From positions 138,501-202,500 of the forward strand of contig CM035359.1 in assembly GCA_020137815.1 (NCBI GenBank): a DNA stretch of 64,000 bases, written 5' to 3'. The notes under the pieces are model-generated. The model was not told the DNA's origin, ran no database searches, and saw only the letters and a program-made list of their open reading frames with translations. The position numbers and the translations under genes are program-made. Below, one piece after another: positions 1-12,064 of this stretch. Source of the DNA: Hormiphora californensis. Taxonomy: Eukaryota > Ctenophora > Tentaculata > Cydippida > Pleurobrachiidae. Positions within the stretch are counted from its first letter, which is position 1; the number at the start of each line of letters is the position of its first letter.

Positions 1-1230
1 CCATCGAAAAAGCGAACTGAAGATTAAAATCTAAACTTTGGTCCTTCACAACAAACTGACAACATCAATTCAAACTTACAGAGTCGGTTTTCTTGGGTGT
101 TATGGGTGGACTAACGATCCCGGGAACTGATAGAAGCGTCTCAGAGCTAAGAGGATACGCTCCTCCTCTTCATTTCATTCTCAACTGTAAACATGGTATA
201 CAGTGAGATATATTATATTGATATATTGTAGAGTGTAGACATGGTAGACAGCCGGGGGATAATGTGAGCTCGTGAGATAGATTATACAGTGAAAAATCGC
301 TCTTTTCCCTCTTTCCCCTCGTTTCTTTTGTTAATTTATAAACAAAAGAAATTTATATCATAGCTCTCCACAATATTAGGACAGAGCAAGATCTCTCGCA
401 AGATTTCTTTCAGTTATTCTGTGGAAACGGGATGGGTATTATAGACGGGTATAGTATATCTGGCATGTATGATTTCATTCATCTTATAGTCAGGGTGTGT
501 GGCATTTGTTGTAGATGTGAAGCCCTAACCAACAATCATGTCCAACTTTCTTTCTCTCACTCCAAAGATGAAGATATCTCTCTCTCTCTATCTCTGTCTT
601 TTGAATACTAGGCTGAGGTTTTCCAAAACGGAAGCCCCCTTCGACTGAAATTTATAAAAGGAGTAACACTTCCAGTCTGAACCGGTTCAGACTGGGATTG
701 TAACAGTCAAACCCTATCCCTCGAGTTCTATAGTCTATACTCAGTGATATAGCTGTCTATTGTGAGATGTGATGATAATATCGGTAACGCTTCTGTGCGG
801 TAGACTTATTGACTATCGTCTATAACAGAGGAATATATCATAATCTTGGTCAAGTACAATGAACGTAAAACGACCACACCTAATCCATGTACATGAATGA
901 CGGAGACAACAGTTATATATCATGATATTTTCTATGTCGCCAGCCATGAGATGACGGTCCCCTGTCTGTCTACCATACATCTTCCAATGTCTGTCTGTCT
1001 GCCATATATATCTTCCAACGTCTGTCTGTTGAGTGTCGGTCAGCATGTTGAATGTATGTCTGTCCGTTGAATGTCAGTCTGTCAGTATGCTCCTAAGACC
1101 TAAACAAAAGAACACAACAGGTAATCATGACTTTTTCGGAGCTCTTTTGGGGCGAAGGGGATACATGTCGAGATATCACTGACCAGATGAGTAAATTAAA
1201 GACCAGTAAATATGACTCGAGTAAAAAAAT
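1..1230. other. Left-edge noncoding sequence, no gene recognised
   Basis: No exon with convincing family similarity is visible. The stretch holds a short CT run near 580, several TATATC/GATATA-rich segments, and a minor repeat of GTCTGTCTGT-like words at about 965-1090. The short open frames here have low-complexity or stop-rich surroundings. Confidence 0.5.
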
Positions 1231-2799
1231 TTCTCCCCCAAAAAAAAAAAAAAAAGGGGTTCCCAAAGGGGGGTTTTTTAATTTTTTAAAAGGGGGGGTT
1301 TTTTTTTTTGGGGGGAAAATTTTTTTTTTTCCCCTTTTTTAACTTTTTTCCCCCCCCAAAAAAAAAAATTTTTCTCTTTTTTTGAAAAATTTTTTTTTTT
1401 TTGGGGGGCCCCCCCAAAAAAAAAAAGGGAAACCCCCCTTTTTTTTTTTTTTAAAAAAACCCCCAAAACCCCCCCGGGGGGAAAAAACCCAAATTTTTCC
1501 CCTTTTTTTGGTTTGGTTTTTTTAAAGGGTTTTTTAAAAAAAAACCCTTTTTTTTTAAAAAAAAAAACTTTTCCCCAAAAAAAAAAAAAAAAGCCCCCCC
1601 CCAAAAAGTACAAAAGGGGGGAAAAAAGTTAAAATCATTTTTTTTTTCCCCGGGGGCCCCTTGGTTTTCCTGGGTTTTTTTTCCAAAATTTTCCTTCCCC
1701 TTTTTTTTTCCGGGGGGGTTTTTTTTTGTCTTTTCTTTTTTAAAAATTTTCCTTTTCCCAAAAACCAAAAAAAAAAAACCCCTTTTTGGGAAATTTGGGG
1801 GGGGGCCCCAAAAAAAAAAAAAAAAAAAATTTTTTTTTTTTTAAAAAAAAAAAAAAAAACCCCCGGGGGGGTTTTTTAAAAAAAAAACCCCCAAAAAGAA
1901 ACCCCCCAAAAGGGGGGAAAAACTTTTCCCCCCTTTTTTAAAAAAACGGGGGTTTTTTTTTTTTTTTTTTTCCCCGGGGGAAAATTTTTTTGGGGGGGGG
2001 GAAAAGGGGGGTTTTGGGGGGGGGGAAAAAAGGGGGGTTTTTTTTTTTTTGGGGGGAAAAAAAAGGGGGGGGAAAAAAGGGGTCAGTGATGTTGGGGGGG
2101 GGAAAACCCGGGGGGAAAAAAGGGGGGGGGTTTTTGGGGGGAAAAAAGGGGGGGGGGGGGGGGGTTTTTTTTGGGGGGGAAAAACCCGGGGGAAAAAAGG
2201 GGGGGTTTGGTTGGGCCCCAAAAAAAGGGGGGGGGGGGGGGGAAACCCCCGGGGGGAAGGGGGGGGGGAAAGGGGGGGGTTTTTTTTTTGGGGGGAAAAA
2301 AAAAAATTTTTTTTTGGGGGAAAAAAAGGGGAAAAAGGGGAAAAAAAAAAAGGGGGGAAGGGGAAAAAAGGGGGGGGGGGGGAAAAGGGGGGAAAAAAAA
2401 GGGGGTTTTTGGGGGGGGGGGAAAAAAAAGGGGGAGAAGGGGGGGGGGGGGAAGGGGAAAAGGGGGGGGGGGGGGGGGGGGGAAAAGGGGGGGGGGGGAA
2501 AGGGGTTTGGGGGGGGGAAAAAAAAAGGGGGAAAAATTTAAAAAGGGAAAAAAGGGGGGGGGGGGGGAAAATTTTGGGGGGGGAAATGGGGGAAAAAAAG
2601 GGGGGGGTTTTTTTTTGGGGGGGGGGGGGGGAAAGGGGGGGGGGGGGGGTTAAAAAAAAAAGGGTTTTTTTTTTTTTTTTCCCCCCCCCCCTTTTTTTTT
2701 TTTTCCCCCCCCTAAACCCGGGGCCCCCCCCCTTTTTTTTCCCCCCGGGGGGGGGTTTTAAAAAACCCGGGAAAAAAAAAAAAGGGGGGGGGGGGAAAA

Positions 2800-2830
<31 letters not shown>

Positions 2831-3133
2831 TATTTGGGGGAAAAAAAATTTTTGGGGGGGGGGGGGGGTTTTTTTTTTTTTTTTTTTTGGGGGGGGGGGG
2901 GGCCCCAAAAAAAAAGGGGGGGGGGGTTAAAAACCCCCCCCCTTTAAAAAAACCCCCCCTTTTTTTTTTCCCCAAAATGAAAAAAAAAGGGTTTTTTTTA
3001 AAAAAAAAAAAAAAAAAAATTTTTAAAAAAAACCCCCCCGGGGGGGAAAAAACCCGGGGGGGTTAAAAAACCCCCCCGGGGGGGGAAAAAAAAGGGGGGG
3101 GGGGAAAAAAGGGGGGGGGTAAAAAAAAAACCC

Positions 3134-3206
<73 letters not shown>

Positions 3207-3552
3207 TTTTTTTAAAAAAAAAGGGGGGGGGGAAAAAACCCCCCCCGGGGGCCCCTTTTTCCCCCGGGGGGGGGAAAAAAAAAAAAAACCCCCCAAAAAA
3301 AACCCCAAAAGGGGAAAAAAAATTTTTTTTTTTTTTTAAAAAAAAAAAAAGGGTAAAAAATTTTTGGGAAAAACTTTTTTTAAAAAAAACCCCCCCCCAA
3401 AAAAAATTTACCCCCCTTTTTTTTTGGGGGTTTGGGGTATTAAGGGGGAAAAAAAAAATTTTTAAACCTTTTTTTTAAAAAGGGTTTTTTTTTTAAAAAA
3501 AAGGGTTTTTGGGGGGGAAGGGGGCCCCCTTTTTTTTTCCCCCCTTTCCTTA
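1231..3552. other. Stretched-homopolymer block, probable sequencing or consensus artefact
   Basis: For about 2.3 kb almost every base occurs as a run of 3 to 25 identical nucleotides (A, C, G and T runs in irregular order). Ordinary sequence begins and ends abruptly around it. Genuine low-complexity DNA normally repeats a unit; here there is no unit, only expanded runs. This is what a badly called long read or unpolished consensus looks like. Frames inside it (poly-Pro, Gly, Lys, Phe) should not be annotated. It may hide a real gap in the intron or the missing exons of the minus-strand gene to its right. Confidence 0.75.
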
Positions 3553-3931
3553 AAAAAATATTGCAATATGACGTGAAAAACACACATGTGTGCAATATAC
3601 TTTGAAATAAAGATGTTTTTTGGGTTATGATGGGAAACAAACGAATTGTCGTACGCTCTAGAGAGTTAAAACTTTTATCACACTCTACTTGCCCTCTCAG
3701 AATATAATGGTACTCTCGCGACTTCTCTAGATGACAAGATAAGAGGATGTGAATTTTTTAAAAGCATGAGTTTCTTCTCTCATTACACATGATGATGTAA
3801 TGACATCATGTCCCCTCTCAGGGAGCCCCAGGTAGCACCCTGGTATGATAACTGAAGTGATATGGAGGTCGTGAGGGTATCATTGGGTGAGTTGTGGGGA
3901 GGTGGTAAAGGGGGCGGTAACACAACTCCCA

Positions 3932-3965
3932 TTCTCTCTCCCTCTTTCTCTCTCTTTCTCTCTCC

Positions 3966-4024
<59 letters not shown>

Positions 4025-4142
4025 TCACTCTCCCTCTTTCTCTCTCCCCACACATCAACCAAATAAACTCCATTACACACGGTCACGGATGTACAGCTAC
4101 AGACGACGCAGTGACAGACTGGTATTAGGGGAGAGATAGATA

Positions 4143-4187
<45 letters not shown>

Positions 4188-4198
4188 TCAGAGAGAGG
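3932..4198. repeat. CT and GA microsatellites
   Basis: A (CT)n tract at about 3932-4047 with CCCTCTTT interruptions is followed, after about 90 bp of unique sequence, by a (GA)n tract at about 4146-4198. The opposite orientations could form a hairpin. Ser-Leu and Arg-Glu frames here are simple-repeat translations. Confidence 0.9.
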
Positions 4199-4521
4199 TA
4201 ATGTAGTAGGAAGACCATAGTCTGTTAGGACAGTCCCCCCCATCATCACACAAATGTATACACAAGGGGGGTGGGGGATGTTATATTTGGGCCTAGGGGA
4301 GAGCAGCTGTAGACTGTATACAATGATAGTAGATAGGTATTATTGGATGCACGCCCAGGAGAGTTGTTATAGGAACAATAGCATTGTGGAGCCCTCTTGA
4401 AAATAAACCCTTTACCTGGAAAAAACTTTACCAGGAAAACCATCACTTTGAAAAACTATTAAAAAAAACCCTATAAAACACCTAAAAAATCAACTGACAC
4501 AAATATCTAAAAAATACTAAA

Positions 4522-5457
4522 GGGTCATTCTCATAAAATTGACACTTCGAGATGAGAGATTTTGGTCCTGCCTTTAGAGCATCTTAACATTGGTCAACTT
4601 TGGTAATTTTGGTACCAGAATGTAGAAAAATGTCTAAATTAACGAAAAATGAACAGTATGGTACAATTATGTATCATAGAAATGAATAATGACGCATAAT
4701 ATGCTAAAAATGACCGATTTTCGGCGTGGACGTAATGACCATGACGACCGTGACGCTCATAAAATCGCTCATAAAATCAGTTATGGTTGTCGTACGACGT
4801 AAAAATGGGTATCCAGCGGTAGCTCTCAAAGAGATCTGTCTGATTGGGAAATATGAAAGCATACTTGTAACTAATTTGGATTTAAATTGCTTTTATAGTG
4901 AAAAATGTAATGATTGTAACGACCGTGACATTCGACCGTAACGTAACGGTCGTTAAAAATGTAACGACCATCACGTAACGGTCGTTAAATTTGTAACGTC
5001 CGTAACGTTATGGTCGCTACGAAAGTAACGACCATGACGTTATGGACGTTACAAAATTCAAGATGTAATGACCGTGACAGACCTTATAAGGTCATGAATT
5101 TGACTCCGCCACAAAGTTATTTGCACGGACATTACACCTGTAACGTCCGTAACGTTATGGACGTTACGGAATAACGACCATCACGTAACGGTCGTTAAAT
5201 TTGTAACGACCATAGACGTTATGGTCGTTACGACCACTTTACATGCAATTGTAATTAAATTGCATTGTAACGTCCATCACGTAACGGTCGTTGCGTAACG
5301 TACGCGGCTTTAATTACTCATAATTATTTAATTATGCAATAATTATGAAGTCCACGTATACAGAAATACTAAGTCCATTACGTGCTTTCAGATGATATAA
5401 GTTTTATCGAAATCGGACAAGTTTGAAATTTTGGTGTCAATTTCATGAGAATGACCC
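4522..5457. mobile_element. Non-autonomous TIR element with internal ACGTTACG palindromes
   Basis: The ends are inverted repeats of about 24 bp (left starts GGGTCATTCTCATAAAATTG; right is its complement with one mismatch), flanked on both sides by TAAA, a likely 4-bp target duplication. The interior (about 4725-5310) is packed with variants of GTAACGACC / GGTCGTTAC and ACGTTATGGACGTTAC that pair with each other. One block, AACGACCATCACGTAACGGT, occurs at about 4964 and 5172. No transposase frame is present. The element lies in an intron, its right end about 33 bp from the donor of exon 4 of the minus-strand gene. The superfamily is not recognised. Confidence 0.75.
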
Positions 5458-5490
5458 TAAAGCTGTGATTTAAAAATCGATGATACATAC

Positions 5491-6019
5491 CTTGGGCTGA
5501 GGCTTAGGGCATTGACATTGCTATCAGCAGCTTGGAGGCTAGCAATCACATTCCGAAGCACATCTTTTTCAATGGAGCTTGTCTTGGGTGGCGGGTAGGG
5601 GGCACTCCTGGAAGAGAGATAGTACGGTGTAATGTATTTTAGGAGATATGGATTACATTTCATTTATAATCTGGGGATTTTAAAGTCGGAATATTTCGAA
5701 ATTCTCCAAAGAAATACTACAACATGAGGGAACATTTTTCATGAGGATTTGGATTTAGGAGCTCAATACTGCAAGTTGAGATGGTACGGGGGGATGGTTA
5801 AGTGCAGGGTGTGGAGGTTAATATAAAATGAAGGGACTAAAGCAGGGATTGAGTAGTTGGTATTGGGGCGTGTCTCGACAGTCGACCCACGTAACAGGGC
5901 AACTGAGATTGGAGGAGGAGGAGAGAGAGAGAGAGATGAGAGAGGAGAGGGGGAGAGATATAGATGGATAGTAAGAGAGAGAGAGATAGATAGATAGAAT
6001 GAGAGATAGATAGATAGTA

Positions 6020-6063
<44 letters not shown>

Positions 6064-6501
6064 GGGTGTGGGGGAGAGAGATGACATAGGATGGTGAAGA
6101 CTGAAGGGCGAGTAATATAATGAGAGAGGGGTAATATGACAGGTGTCTTGAGGGAAGCGTGATGGAGGGAAGCTGATAATAAAAGCAGAGAAAGATATGG
6201 GGTGAGAAATTAATGGGGTAGCTGATGCTTGAGAGGGTGGGTGTAATTAGCACTTTTAGTTTATCTTGCGGTACATCAATCTTTGGTTTTCAGCTGCCAA
6301 AACAAGTCGTGTTTCATATATTCTGATTTCCTCTGATCAACTAATGAAGTAATTGACTGGGAATCGCTCGTATTATATGTGTGTGTGAGAGAGAGAAAAC
6401 ATACTGCTAAGTATATGTTATGTTCTACCGAATATAATACCGATATGAGAATGATGAATGGTGTTAAACCGAAAGCGTTAATCTGAAAGTTGGAGAATGA
6501 A

Positions 6502-6580
<79 letters not shown>

Positions 6581-7040
6581 TAGATAGAGAGAGAGGCACA
6601 CCACACAGATATATATGACTAGCACACCCATGGGTACGCCTCAAGCAAGGGCTGTTCACAAACCCACCCGGCTCCGCCGGGTGGCGCTCTTTAATCACTG
6701 AAATTTGGTTGCCATGGCAACTGAAACAGGAACTATGGGAACTGAACCCAGACTAAATTGTTAAAATGTGTTCTAAAATAATAACAAACTCCCAAAAGTG
6801 TGAATAACAGCTTTACAGCTTTGGGCACATAAAGTGTTTTATGAAGGAGCACTGTCGCTTAGATACCGCTTAACGAACGGCCATCACTTCGACGTCGTTC
6901 ATCTCCAAATTATAATATAGATTGACCAATGAAATGGGAAATAAGGTTGATATGACTGATGAGGCGGGATCGGATGTAGGAATGAGCACTGCTATGTCAG
7001 GAAACGAGGGAAGGATAGCGAGAGAAAGAGAGAGATAGAA

Positions 7041-7090
<50 letters not shown>

Positions 7091-7996
7091 AGAGAGAGAG
7101 AGAGACACACATAGAGAGAAATGAAGGAACGCGTCAACGCCCTGTCCTTTGTAAGCACACATGCGAGGACACGTGTATTGGACAATAGACCGGCGCTCAC
7201 TCACTCACACACACACACAAACCACAAAGCATTCCTTCTATTATTTAATGGTAGAGTGCACGATATAAACAAAAACAAGAGAAGTAAAGAATAGGAACAG
7301 ACAAAAATAGGGGCCCGACTTATGTGAAGTATACGTGTATATATTCACGCCAGGTGTCCATACCTCTCGGCACGTTTAGAGGCCGCCGATCCAGGTTGAA
7401 TGGGAATGGGACTGACGACCCCTGCAGGCAGGTTGAAGAAACTGGTAGGTGGGAACTGGAAGGTGTCCGAGAGTGAGGGAAAGGCAGGGGCGGAAGCGGG
7501 GGCGTGGGGCGACAACCCAGGCGTAGAAACATCCATTTTGGAGAGTGGGCTGTGTAGAGCTGGGGGAACGGAAATTAAAATACTGCTACAAAACACACAT
7601 GAGACGATTAGTAAACATAAAGTCATTATTTTCAGAGATCGCACTGCTAATTTGCCGGAAATACCTAGTGTGGGACTGATGGGCGATGAGAGGTAGTCAA
7701 AAGAACCTTCGGATAAGTATGTGGGTATAGGTCGGATAGGTTTTACCCTTTTCACGTCACGCCTCTCCAACAGGGATAGTTTAGGGGCCGCCATGGCAGC
7801 TCTGAAATAATTTATTTGTCATAAAGGGCAGGGGAGAAATACAACTCGATACAACAAGTAAAATAACACAGCAAGTGAAAATCAAACAGGTGTCTTACTT
7901 TGAAGTGGGAAGATGGATAGCGTGAGGTTTTATCGGCTCCGGTGATGTCTTTTCCGAGGTTGAAGGAATTATCTCCATTGGTTCCACTTTCACCAT
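5491..7996 (-). CDS. Unidentified Pro/Ser-rich protein, four 5' exons (partial)
   Basis: Four exons join with continuous phase: 7899-7996, 7665-7801, 7364-7559 and 5491-5607 (548 nt, 182 codons plus 2 nt). Each has a GT donor (GTAAG, GTATT, GTATG, GTATG) and a CAG acceptor. The start MVKVEPMEII is the first Met. The chain is rich in Ser-Pro/Thr-Pro sites and opens with a VKVE sumoylation-like motif, which suggests a nuclear regulatory protein; that is inference. Exon 4 contains a helix-like stretch, IEKDVLRNVIASLQAADSNV. No stop is reached and the gene should continue to lower coordinates; the next exon must start with one base completing AG-N. One weak candidate has its acceptor near 4399 (TTTATTTTCAAG). 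I do not recognise the family. Confidence 0.6.
5919..7110. repeat. Three GA microsatellites inside an intron
   Basis: (GA)n tracts lie at about 5919-6063, 6500-6595 and 7018-7107, all within intron 3 (5608-7363) of the minus-strand gene. The remaining intron sequence shows no element I can classify. Confidence 0.85.
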
Positions 7997-8476
7997 CTTA
8001 CAGCCTAAAACAGCTGGCTAACATGGACAGTTGTTGTGAGTGGATTAAAATTGAAAGTTGAAACTTTTAATGTTCAGCATCACCAAAATCCAAATAAACA
8101 TTTATACGCGAATTGATACATCAACAACATATAAAAGGATGTAGGCCGTAGCAGACTAAATTTCGTTATTCTACCCTACAATTCAACTGTTCAAACCGCT
8201 GGTCGGCCATAGGAGCCGATAGCGTCGGAGGTTGGCCGGTGGCGGGTGACCACAGCAGCAAAATAGTTCCCAATATACACAAGGTAAGATCAATTTAAAT
8301 AGAGCACATGATAAGCAGATTTATTAATTTCATGAAGCAAAACTCACGAGGACGCTGAAAGCCCGCTGCCCGGGTGGGAACCTTTTGACTTTTTCATATA
8401 ATATCCAAAGCAAATTATCATGCGCGGCGCGGTTGGACCGAAGCGCGCAACTGCCTTTTGGCAGCGTAAAAGCGTT
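7997..8476. promoter_or_regulatory. Upstream region of the minus-strand gene
   Basis: Probable 5' UTR and promoter side of the gene starting at 7996. No TATA box at a convincing distance was found. A small inverted repeat, GACCGAAGCGCGC with a nearby GCGCGGCGCGGTTGG, lies at about 8421-8451. Nothing else is identifiable. Confidence 0.25.
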
Positions 8477-8790
8477 AAGTTCGCCGGCTCTCAACGAGTT
8501 TTGCAGGTGACAGCTTCAAAAACATGAGACGAGTACAGATTGTAGAGGGCGGGACCTTCTCTCCACTGGTGTTTACAACAACAGGTGGTGTTGGCCCAGA
8601 AATGGACAGGGCGATGAAGAAGACAGCCAGACACATCGAGGACAAGCACGGAGAGATGTACAGCGAGGCGTTGGCAGCTATCAGAAGGAGGCTGAGATTC
8701 TGCTTACTAATCGCAACCTTGAGATCTCTGAGGGGGTGTCGAACAAAATACACCCCAGTAGGACTTGGTAGCATTGACTTCAATATCTGA
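8477..8790 (+). pseudogene. 3' fragment of a reverse-transcriptase-type polyprotein
   Basis: An open frame of about 100 codons carries the pattern VEGGTFSPLVFTTTGG, then GEMYSEALAAIRRRLRFCLL and LRSLRGCRTK, before a stop. This order (VE-G-F-PLVF--GG, YS-----IR--L-F-LL, -RG-R) is what I remember from the extreme C-terminus of RT-containing ORFs in many invertebrate genomes. There is no RT core upstream; the frame is closed by a TAA near 8476. It is therefore a 5'-truncated, dead copy. An inverted repeat (TAACCCCAACACCG / CGGTGTTGGGGTTA) at 8844-8994 follows it. Clade not assigned. Confidence 0.55.
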
Positions 8791-9120
8791 TTCGTGTGTA
8801 AGATTTATTGTTTATTCGAGTGAGTGATTTTAATATTTATTACTAACCCCAACACCGGGGGCAAATGATCGATTGATCGAACCCAATGTGAATGAGACTC
8901 ATCGCGATTAACTCTTCATACGGTTACCCCCTTTCTCTCTTCGGCAGCTTCTCTTCGGCTGTTGGAAAGTGATGCCAATCGGTGTTGGGGTTAAATTCAA
9001 ATTCAAATTCAAATTCATAAATTTGCGTAACACACAGGATATTTAAAAAGATAAACCTCCTAAAAAGAGTCAATACTCAGTACACTTACAGCACAGCGAC
9101 ACATAACACACTAACACGCA

Positions 9121-12064
9121 TCATGGACACCACTCTAGTATTGAGTTGCTGTTTGCTTGAGCAGGATAACCGCTGATGGGGGGTGTATCCGGAATGGTAG
9201 AGAGGAAACTACCTAGCTGAGATTTGAACTGATAAAGAGTTGGGGCCTCCTTTACAGATCGAGGCAAAGTGTTCCACAACCTTGCCCCCAGTACCGCAAA
9301 TGATTGTTCATATAGCGACAAGATAGATCGTTGAGCCTCGTACGAGTATCGAGGGACGACAGCTCTAGGGCCAGAGCGGTGACTGTCGACGAAACACATG
9401 TCAGTACTGTTGGGTATCTCATTGTTGTACACTTTCCACACAAGAATCATAGTGTACCTCTCTCGTCGGCGCTGAAGCGACAAAAGTCCCAGGGTTTGAA
9501 GACGTTGCCAGTAGTTCAGCCCCTTGAGACCAACGATCTTACGGGTGTAAGATCGTTGAATATCCTCAACACGACTGATATCCCCATTTTTGGAAGGTGA
9601 CCACAGTGTGCAACAGTAGTCAAGATGGGGACGCACCAGTGACTTGTAAAGAGTCATCATGGTGCGGCGAGTTCTGGATCTAAATGCACTTAACGTCCAT
9701 CCAGCAACCCGACTAGCCGTGGTAACAACTCGAGATATTTGGGCCGACCATTGACCATCACTCGAGAGTAGAACACCTAAGTCTCGGACAGTGTCTGTTG
9801 GATCGATGAACCTCCCATCAGACAGTTGATAGGAATAGTTCTCAGCACTGAACGGTACTTCTCTAAGCGAACTGGTGTGATTCAGGGTGAAATTCATGAC
9901 CTCGAACTTTGACTGGTGCAAGGACATATTGTTAGCGTCAGCCCAGGTTATCACACTGTTCAGATCCTCCTGTAGGTTCAATTTTTCAACCATAGTACGG
10001 ATAGCAGAGAAGATTTTAGTGTCATCAGCGAACGACAAAGAAGAACCGTGTTTGATTACGGATTCCAGGTCAATTACATAAATCAGAAATAAAAGTGGAC
10101 CGAGAACAGTCCCTTGTGGGACCCCACTTCTGACTTCTGCAAAAGAAGACGCTACGCCGTCGACTAAGACCGTTTGTTTCCGGTCTAGTAGGAAGCTGCG
10201 GATCCATTCAAGGAGTTTGCCCTTAACTCCATATCTCTGCAGCTTTTCGAGAAGTATACCGATGTCAACTTTATCAAACGCCTTCTCGAAGTCCAAGTAG
10301 ATTACATCCACTTCAAGAAGGTCGTTGAGATTGTTCAGAATATTGTCAATGTGACGAGTGAGTTGGGATAAGCAGCTCCTCTTGCTTCTAAACCCATGCT
10401 GAGACTCGTTAAACAAGTTCTCTGATTCAAAGTATGACACCATTTGAGATCTTACAACCCGTTCAAATGTCTTGGCAATGTGACTGGTGAGGGAGATCGG
10501 GCGGTAATTTTCAGCTTTCATTTTAGGACCCTTTTTGTAGAGGGGTGCAATGTACTGAAGTTTCAGACAGGGTGGTACAATGCCAGAATCAAACGATTTG
10601 GCCCATAAGATGGATAGGGGGTAGGACAGCGATGATCGGCAGTCACGTAAAATTCTGGCAGGTACATCTCCTGGAGGGCCGGCTGAATAGGGATTGAGGT
10701 CATGTAGTGCCTTTTCAATATCAGCGGTGGAGAAAACGATGTCTGAAAGGCTGCATGTAGAAGGAGTAATGTTGTCTGCAGCTGCTGAAGGGGAGTTTGA
10801 AGGAGTGCTGAAAGACAGAGGTAAATTGTGATTGAAATAGTTCTGCCTTCATCTCGGGAACGTCCGTAAGTGACCCATCACTTTTCTGTAAAGGAGGTAT
10901 ACGTGACCGGGTCTTCCTCTTTCGGTTGGCGTATGACCAGAAGAATTTTGGGTTAGCTTTGAGTTTTATCAACGCCTCGTTTTCATCAGAATCAAGTCGC
11001 TGAGAAATGTGACACAAGATGGCCCAAGTAATTCTGGAAACACCAACCTCTAGCTGTGGCAAAAGGTGAGGTTTATTCTGCCGGGCAAGAGTAATCCGTT
11101 TATTCAAACTCCGCTGTTTCACTTTCAATTTCCTGAGAATAGGGTCCCTTCTTTTTTTACGGGCCTTCTTCTTACGAGAGTGGTGAGATAAGACCTGTAG
11201 AACAGTCAGGGTGAAAAGTTGAACGAAATCAGAACCATCACCGTCATCGCAGATGTCGGCGAGTGCTATCCAGTCGATCTGGTCCAACTCCCTACACATT
11301 TCAGGGAAGTTAGCCTCGTGAAAGTTGTAAATATCAAAGTCTGTGAATCGATGGTCTGATTGACGAGTGGGTAAGATACCAAACCCAAGTGTAGAGCTGA
11401 TCATATTATGGTCAGAAATACACGACTCCGATACCTCAGTTTTGAAGACATAGTCTGGCCGGTTGGTGAGAACGAGGTCTAGAATATTCAAGCCCCGTGT
11501 TGGAGAGTCAACAAGCTGAGTGAGAAAATATGAGTTCACAAATTTTAGTAGCATCTGTGAGCTAGGTCCTCCAGTGAGTGTCCCCCAGTCTATGTCTGGC
11601 ATATTGAAGTCGCCCATGACATAGATGTCAGGACAACCCTTGTCGAGTTCGCACTGATCAATGAAACGGGATAGATCATCAAAAAGATCATTCGCAGGGG
11701 AAGATGGCGCCCTGTACACAACACAGAAAACCGAGTGAGTCTCCTTGATGTATACAGCAGCCGCACTATTGGACGTGTCTGAGAATCTGAACTCAGAGGA
11801 AGGGGTCAGTTGATTGTTAATGTAGAGTGCACAACCGCCACCTCTTCTACCCGCTCTGTCACAACGAGTTAGGTGAAAGCCTTCAATCTCCAATTGGGCA
11901 TCAGAGAAATCATCATGCCACCAGGTCTCCGTAATACCGGTGCAAAGGATGGGTATTGACGGATTCTCCAGTGAGTCCTTGATAAAAGAAAACTTCCACC
12001 GACAGTCACTAGCCGCGGAAGGCGTTAAACTGCGGGCGTTGATGAGGAGTAATTCCGAAACCGT
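9121..12064 (-). pseudogene. LINE ORF2: endonuclease plus reverse transcriptase, one frameshift
   Basis: Order on the minus strand: endonuclease motifs LLLINARSL, TETWW, RRGGGCALYI, YRAPSS, GDFNMPDIDW and SDHNMI (about 12055-11390), a basic linker (KKKARKKRR), then RT with LYKKGPKMKAENYRPISLTS, SQHGFRSKRSC, SGVPQGTVLGPLLF and the catalytic SFADD box, ending in the CR1-type tail ARLWNTLPRSVKEAP. A single extra base near 10817 breaks the frame between SQFTSVF and the following STPSNSPSA segment. Otherwise all catalytic motifs are intact. No Met exists near the ORF2 start, and its frame is open far into ORF1, in the -1 frame relative to it. Known role: nicking of target DNA and target-primed reverse transcription. 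This copy would make no full-length ORF2 unless the shift is a sequencing error. Confidence 0.85.

Noticed and set aside
1841-2930. Long open frames of Pro, Phe, Gly and Lys on both strands (up to 355 codons)
   Set aside because: They are translations of stretched homopolymers with no biological composition.
4246-4446. Possible terminal exon of the minus-strand gene (acceptor TTTATTTTCAAG near 4399)
   Set aside because: The phase fits, but the resulting 30-odd residues have no supporting composition and the branch and pyrimidine signals are weak.
8524-8790. Independent host gene on the plus strand
   Set aside because: Its motif order matches the C-terminal tail of RT-type ORFs, and the frame is closed just upstream.
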